A stretch of 64,000 nt of DNA, from NCBI GenBank assembly GCA_022376925.1, contig JAIOJX010000026.1, positions 202,592,400 through 202,656,399 on the forward strand, in the 5' to 3' direction. The stretch's first letter is position 1. Each line of letters begins with the position of its first letter. Shown here in pieces: positions 58,860-64,000 of this stretch. The stretch comes from Tragulus kanchil. Taxonomy: Eukaryota > Chordata > Mammalia > Artiodactyla > Tragulidae. The position numbers were made by a program, and so were the translations under genes. Below the pieces are notes generated by a model, which worked only from the letters and a program-made list of their open reading frames with translations, made no database searches and was not told where the DNA came from.

Positions 58860-61069
58860 CTGTCCACATCTGGAGAATTTTAAGCCCTGCTAAGTGAGAA
58901 GCTGGGCTTCCCAGGTGGTACTAGTGGTAAAGAGCCCACCTGCCAGTGCAGGAGACATGGGTTTGATCTCTGGGTCAGAAAGATCCTCTGGAGAAGGAAA
59001 TGGCAGCCCACTTCAGTGTTCTTACCTGGAAAATCCCATGGATAGAGGATCCTGGTGGGCAACAGTCCATGGTATTGCAAAGAGTCGGACATGACTGAGT
59101 AACTGAGCACTCACTCAAGTGAGAAGTTGGATTTTGGTACCAGTCCTCCACCCCAATGGAGGCAGGTAGAGCACTTGATTACAGAGGAAATTTCATGTTC
59201 TGCCCCTAAGAGGAGTGAACCATCAGGCTCAGCTAGCTTGTTGCCAGGTAACCAAGAACAGCTTCCCCAAATTAGTCATCAAGAGAGAAGGACCAAGAAA
59301 GACAAGCAGAATGACTAATTCTAGAAAAATCGAAGTTTACACAGGGAACCAAAGAGAATTTATTTTTAAATGCTTTATTGTGCCCACCACCCTTCCACAG
59401 TACCTTTGCCCACCCACCCACCTTCAGAGTAGAAGAGCTGAATTGTCAAAGCCAACTCAATCGAATCACAGATCTCATCCAGCACCAATCTTCATTAATA
59501 ACTCAGAGATTACTAGCAAGAAGCAGGCACAGATGTGGCACTTTTTCCAGGAGGAGCCCCAATCTGTCAGACACAGCTTTTAAAAATATCTCCTTAGGAT
59601 CCCTTTTTTTTTTTTTTCAGATTTCTAAACAAGGTACATGGCATAGTTGTGTGCTGTGCGTTCCCCAACCAGTCATGCTGCATAACTCCATAAATTTCAG
59701 GCTTGTTTACAATAAGCAGTCTTAACCCGATACCTTTTCCTCTCTGAGATTCATTTTAAGTTTTACTGAGATACGTCTTCAATATTTTTTTCCATAGGGC
59801 AAATGGTAGAACATTGTCTAAGGTACATATATATGAGAGTTCCTTTATTTTGCTTCATGTTGGAGTTATGATGTACATAGTTATATAGCTTTAGGTTTTC
59901 TTCTCCTTCATGGATCACAGTCTTGCCATAATAAAGGGGCTTGCATACCTCCAAGTTTACTAGTGGTAAGACCCAACCTGTCCACATCTGGAGAATTTTA
60001 AGCCCTGCTAAGTGAGAAGCTGGGCTTCCCAGGTGGTACTAGTGGTAAAGAGCCCACCTGCCAGTGCAGGAGACATGGGTTTGATCTCTGGGTCAGAAAG
60101 ATCCTCTGGAGAAGGAAATGGCAGCCCACTTCAGTGTTCTTACCTGGAAAATCCCATGGATAGAGGATCCTGGTGGGCAACAGTCCATGGTATTGCAAAG
60201 AGTCGGACATGACTGAGTAACTGAGCACTCACTCAAGTGAGAAGTTGGATTTTGGTACCAGTCCTCCACCCCAATGGAGGCAGGTAGAGCACTTGATTAC
60301 AGAGGAAATTTCATGTTCTGCCCCTAAGAGGAGTGAACCATCAGGCTCAGCTAGCTTGTTGCCAGGTAACCAAGAACAGCTTCCCCAAATTAGTCATCAA
60401 GAGAGAAGGACCAAGAAAGACAAGCAGAATGACTAATTCTAGAAAAATCGAAGTTTACACAGGGAACCAAAGAGAATTTATTTTTAAATGCTTTATTGTG
60501 CCCACCACCCTTCCACAGTACCTTTGCCCACCCACCCACCTTCAGAGTAGAAGAGCTGAATTGTCAAAGCCAACTCAATCGAATCACAGATCTCATCCAG
60601 CACCAATCTTCATTAATAACTCAGAGATTACTAGCAAGAAGCAGGCACAGATGTGGCACTTTTTCCAGGAGGAGCCCCAATCTGTCAGACACAGCTTTTA
60701 AAAATATCTCCTTAGGATCCCTTTTTTTTTTCAGATTTCTAAACAAGGTACATGGCATAGTTGTGTGCTGTGCGTTCCCCAACCAGTCATGCTGCATAAC
60801 TCCATAAATTTCAGGCTTGTTTACAATAAGCAGTCTTAACCCGATACCTTTTCCTCTCTGAGATTCATTTTAAGTTTTACTGAGATACGTCTTCAATATT
60901 TTTTTCCATAGGGCAAATGGTAGAACATTGTCTAAGGTACATATATATGAGAGTTCCTTTATTTTGCTTCATGTTGGAGTTATGATGTACATAGTTATAT
61001 AGCTTTAGGTTTTCTTCTCCTTCATGGATCACAGTCTTGCCATAATAAAGGGGCTTGCATACCTCCAAG
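58860..61069. repeat. Direct tandem duplication 21 (58860-59955 / 59978-61069), offset 1118 bp
   Basis: Restarts at ctgtccacatctggagaatt after ~22 unmatched bases. A T-run is 15 long in copy 1 (59606-59620) and about 10 in copy 2. It overlaps duplication 20, so the Bov-tA and flank (57799, 58860, 59978) are triplicated. Overlapping frames at 59215 and 59378 recur at 60333 and 60496 and have no recognisable domain. Confidence 0.95.
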
Positions 61070-61074
61070 CTATG

Positions 61075-61612
61075 AATCATCCCATGCAAGGCCACCCAAG
61101 ACAGACAGGTCATAATAAAGAGTTCTGATGAAATGTGGTCTACTGGAAAAGAGAATGGCAAACCACTCCTGTATTATTACCACAAGAATCCCATGAACAG
61201 TATGAAAAGGCCAGAAATATGACACTGGAAGATGAATTTCCCCCCCAGATCAGAAGGTGTCCAGTATGCTATTAAGGAAGAATGGAGGGCAATTACTAAC
61301 AACTCCAGAATGAATGAAGTAGCTGGGCCAAAGTGGAAATGATGATCAGTTGTGGATGTGTCTTGTGATGACAATAAGTACTTTGGCTACCTCGTGCAAA
61401 GAGCCAACTCATTGGAAAAGACCTTGATGCTGGGAAAGACTGAAGGCAAAAGAAGAGGGTGGCAAAGGATGAGATGGTTAGATAGCATCACTGACTCGAT
61501 GGACATGAATCTGAGCAAACTTCTGGAGATAATGAAGGAACATTGAACCTGGTGTGCTGCAGTCCATAGGGTTGTAAAGAGTTGGACATGACTTAGCCAC
61601 TGAACAGGATTA
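61075..61612 (+). mobile_element. BovB (RTE) LINE 3' end
   Basis: The forward BovB terminus: ggccacccaagacagacagg, ggcaaaccactcctgtatta, gagccaactcattggaaaag, agactgaaggcaaaagaaga, actcgatggacatgaatctg, and the 3' end agttggacatgacttagcca. The 64-codon frame at 61352 is RT-distal BovB sequence (TLMLGKTEGKRRGWQRMRWL). Confidence 0.9.
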
Positions 61613-62149
61613 TCTTAACTGACCACCTTGACACCCCGTAGCATTCTCTTTTTCTCTCTTTGTCTGACAGTAAATATTATAACATGTTTATAAGAAGGTC
61701 TGGTCAAGGTTAACCATTTACCTCCCATAGGCCTCTGTTGGGATTAGGTCACATTCCTACTCTTTACCTTTCCCTCCTCAATCATCATCTTTCCTCTTAC
61801 TATAAATGGCCTGTGCTGCCCTCAAAGGCTAGTCTCTCCACTGGTGCATCAGATTCTGTGCTCTCCTCTCTACTAAATGCTATTGTTCTAGCTGCTGTCC
61901 CATTTGTGCCCTGCATGATTTTATTTTGTGGTCTTTTCTATTGGATCACTGCCACAAGCATACTGTAACCGTAACTTCTCACATCTAAAATAATCCCTCT
62001 CTAGATCCTGCATCCTCATCCAACTATTCCCTCTTTCTTTGTTTCTCATCATAGAAACGCTCCCATAGAATTATCTGTAGTTCCCAACCCTATTCCCTCT
62101 CCTCCCATCCTCCAATGAATTCAGTCCAAATAGGGCTATTGTTGTATTT
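61613..62149. other. Intergenic, nothing recognised
   Basis: A 76-codon frame at 61738-61968 is hydrophobic near its end but has no identifiable domain. Treated as chance. Confidence 0.35.
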
Positions 62150-62418
62150 TTTTTTAATTTGGCCACTTTTATTGATATTTTATTTATTTATTTTTCATCC
62201 ATCTTTTTATTTTTTAGCCTGTGTGGGCCTCCCATTGCATTGGCCTTTCTCATTGCAGAGCATTGGCTCTGGGCACATTTGCTCCAGAGTGTTGACTCGT
62301 AACTGGACACACCAGTCCAACCGCTCCACAGCAAGCGGGATCCTCCTGGGCCAGGGATTGAACCAGTGCCCCTTGCACTGCAAGGTGAACTCTTTACCCT
62401 TCATCAGGGAAACCCCCA
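62150..62418 (-). mobile_element. CHR-2-type SINE (minus)
   Basis: (TTTA)n tail, then gcctgtgtgggcctcccatt, gactcgtaactggacacacc, gggccagggattgaaccagt and gcaaggtgaactctttaccc. Reverse orientation of the family at 25863 and 55260. Confidence 0.85.
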
Positions 62419-62928
62419 AATAGGCTTTTATCCTCATCATTTACCAAACCTGTTCTTGCCAAGGTCAAAATAGTCGCAATGAGATGTTACTAAGTCTGAT
62501 GGGGAGATGATCAATCCTCATCTTTCTTGACTTATGGGCAAAAATAATAATAATAACTTAAACAAAGTTGACCACTCTCTTCTCTGAAACACATCCCTCA
62601 CATGGACATGTCGGACATTACACTCTTGTGACATGGGCATACCTACTTCACTTCTCCTCCATCACAAGCCTTTTATTCTCGGGAAGAACAGACAAAGAAG
62701 AGGAAATCTTCCAGAGCATAGATCATAAAGAAAATTATTTAAAAATAAAAACTGAATATGATGGCTTCAGGGGTTTGACTGAGAGACCTGGGATTCAGCA
62801 GACAGACTCCATGGTGGCTTTTCTTAGTGACCCCCCTCCCTAGTGTTCATACTCTGGTATAATCCACTCCCAGGAGTGTGGGTTAGACTTGGAACTTTTC
62901 TCCTAGTGAATCGCCTATGATAAAGGTG
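62419..62928. other. Intergenic; contains a short (ATA)n tract
   Basis: aaaataataataataact at about 62539. A 91-codon frame at 62568 is unsupported. From 62644 the DNA is repeated at 63811. Confidence 0.4.
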
Positions 62929-62982
62929 GTGGCATGTCACATGTAATAAGGAACAGTGGCATGTCACATGTAATAAGGAACA
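62929..62982. repeat. Perfect 2 x 27-bp tandem repeat
   Basis: The 27-base unit starts gtggcatgtcacatgtaa and ends ggaaca; 62929-62955 and 62956-62982 are identical. Its scale is unlike the ~1.1 kb duplications, so it may be a real local duplication. Confidence 0.9.
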
Positions 62983-63410
62983 TTTCTTATTCAAGATCCA
63001 TTCTTACTAGAAGAGTAGTCCTCAGGGTTTTGTCTCCCCAGCTGGCTTTGAAAAAGAGCCATACTGGGAGGTTCATGTGGCAAGGATCTGAGAGTGGTTT
63101 GTAGGATTTAAACCTCTCAAAACCCAGAGGTTCTAAGTCTACAGCTCAGGGAAATGAATAATGCGAAACTTGGAAGCAGATCCTTCCCCAGCCAATCTTT
63201 CAGATGAGACTGTAGACTAGTTGACATCACTGCAGCCCTTTGAGATCTAGAACAGGGAACCCAGCTAAACTGTGCCAGACAATGGGATAGTGTATGGGTT
63301 TTTGTTTTAAGCTACTGCTTAAGATGTGATAATTTTTTATTTAGCAATAGCTAGGTAATACATGGTAGATCAAACCAAAATCTGGTAAATAAGAGTCCCA
63401 GAAATAAAAT
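62983..63410. other. Probable old interspersed repeat, family not assigned
   Basis: The end of this stretch (tgttttaagctactgcttaa, tttagcaatagctaggtaat) resembles the 3' end of a common mammalian interspersed repeat that I cannot name with certainty. No gene. Confidence 0.3.
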
Positions 63411-63412
63411 TA

Positions 63413-63491
63413 TTGGCTTGGCCAAAGGGTTCATTTAGGTTTTTCCATGATACCTTATGGAAAAGCTCAAATGAATTTTTGGTCAACCCAA
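63413..63491. mobile_element. Mariner-derived palindromic MITE
   Basis: 79 bp between TA dinucleotides (63411-63412 and 63492-63493). Left arm ttggcttggccaaagggttc and right arm tttttggtcaacccaa are imperfect inverted repeats. The interior is also near-palindromic (tttttccat...atggaaaa). Non-autonomous, no transposase. Confidence 0.85.
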
Positions 63492-63810
63492 TATAAAAAA
63501 ATTATGAAATACAAAGAAAAATCTAACTACTTAAACTGAAAGCTGTTGTGCAGATTGATAGATGGGTAGAAAATTGATTTGTACCAAAATATAAAACTTG
63601 AGAATATCATGGATAAGTAAAAGAGCTTGAAAGATTTTAAGAACAGAGAATAAAAATGCAAGTTTCCCTAAAAGGAAAGAAAATTAGGTAGACATCCTAT
63701 TGTTGGATGCCTTCAAAGTTCTTGTTTTAACCTAGTCATATATATTCACCTATACCACTATTCCAATTAGCCAAATAAAGGTATTCTCAGACGGCAGAAC
63801 ATGCAATTGT
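63492..63810. other. AT-rich intergenic, nothing recognised
   Basis: No features seen before the sequence re-enters the duplicated block at 63811. Confidence 0.4.
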
Positions 63811-64000
63811 TACTTCACTTCTCCTCCATCACAAGCCTTTTATTCTCGGGAAGAACAGACAAAGAAGAGGAAATCTTCCAGAGCATAGATCATAAAGAAA
63901 ATTATTTAAAAATAAAAACTGAATATGATGGCTTCAGGGGTTTGACTGAGAGACCTGGGATTCAGCAGACAGACTCCATGGTGGCTTTTCTTAGTGACCC

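Larger units (their letters stand above)
57108..59228. repeat. Direct tandem duplication 20 (57108-58167 / 58173-59228), offset ~1063 bp
   Basis: Restarts at gctgtctttaagaaagtact. (CA)n has 20 units in copy 1 and 19 in copy 2; ccttttgctc versus cctttgctc and gaaaaatc versus gaaaatc show further homopolymer changes. Confidence 0.95.
62644..64000. repeat. Direct tandem duplication 22 (62644-≥62833 / 63811-64000), offset 1167 bp
   Basis: tacttcacttctcctccatc restarts at 63811. All 190 bases to the window edge match 62644-62833. The full extent lies beyond the window. Confidence 0.95.

Noticed and set aside
441..64000. CRISPR array or satellite DNA as explanation of the periodic repeats
   Set aside because: Each repeated unit is different DNA present two or three times, not one unit repeated many times, and the organism is a mammal.

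Overview
This is a ruminant (Bovidae/Cervidae-type) nuclear genome window. The lineage call rests on its repeats: many Bov-tA/Bov-A SINEs, BovB (RTE) LINE pieces that still encode reverse-transcriptase tail residues, cetartiodactyl CHR-type tRNA-Glu SINEs, L1 3' ends and a ruminant mariner MITE. I find no functional protein-coding gene. The one host-gene sequence is a processed (intronless) copy of CYB5R4 (cytochrome b5 reductase 4, NCB5OR). It has a CpG-rich 5' leader, the whole reading frame, a 3'UTR, a poly(A) tail and a 15-bp target-site duplication. It is disabled by a lost start codon and one or two stop codons.

The most striking property is structural. At 22 places the sequence steps back and repeats itself as a direct tandem copy, always with a period of about 1.06-1.18 kb, whatever the local content (L1, pseudogene, SINE, MIR, unique DNA). 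The copies are nearly identical in their interiors. Small deletions cluster in the last tens of bases before most junctions, homopolymers and (CA)n runs differ slightly in length, and a few junctions carry a short unmatched filler. Independent duplications with one period at 22 unrelated sites are not a known biological process. I read this as overlapping contig or read ends of about 1.1 kb that were joined without being merged. About 24.5 kb of the 64 kb is then redundant, leaving roughly 39.5 kb of real sequence.

Layout: 0-10 kb, mostly non-repetitive DNA with Bov-tA SINEs and three duplications. 10-15 kb, an L1 3' end inserted into a MIR, then an older L1 interrupted by a CHR SINE. 15-19.6 kb, the CYB5R4 retrocopy and its artefactual second and third copies. 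19.6-24.4 kb, flanking DNA, a minus-strand BovB segment (duplicated) and a short hydrophobic ORF. 24.4-32.5 kb, SINEs, a MaLR-like LTR and a probable solo LTR. 32.5-50.4 kb, AT-rich intergenic DNA with MIR, SINE and MaLR elements and many duplications. 50.4-61.6 kb, SINEs, a minus-strand L1 3'UTR broken by Bov-A and Bov-tA insertions, triplicated segments and a BovB 3' end. 61.6-64 kb, a CHR SINE, a mariner MITE and the start of one more duplication running off the window.

Repeat family names come from memory of consensus sequences, not from a database search. Boundaries are good to a few bases where a junction or target-site duplication is visible and to tens of bases elsewhere.
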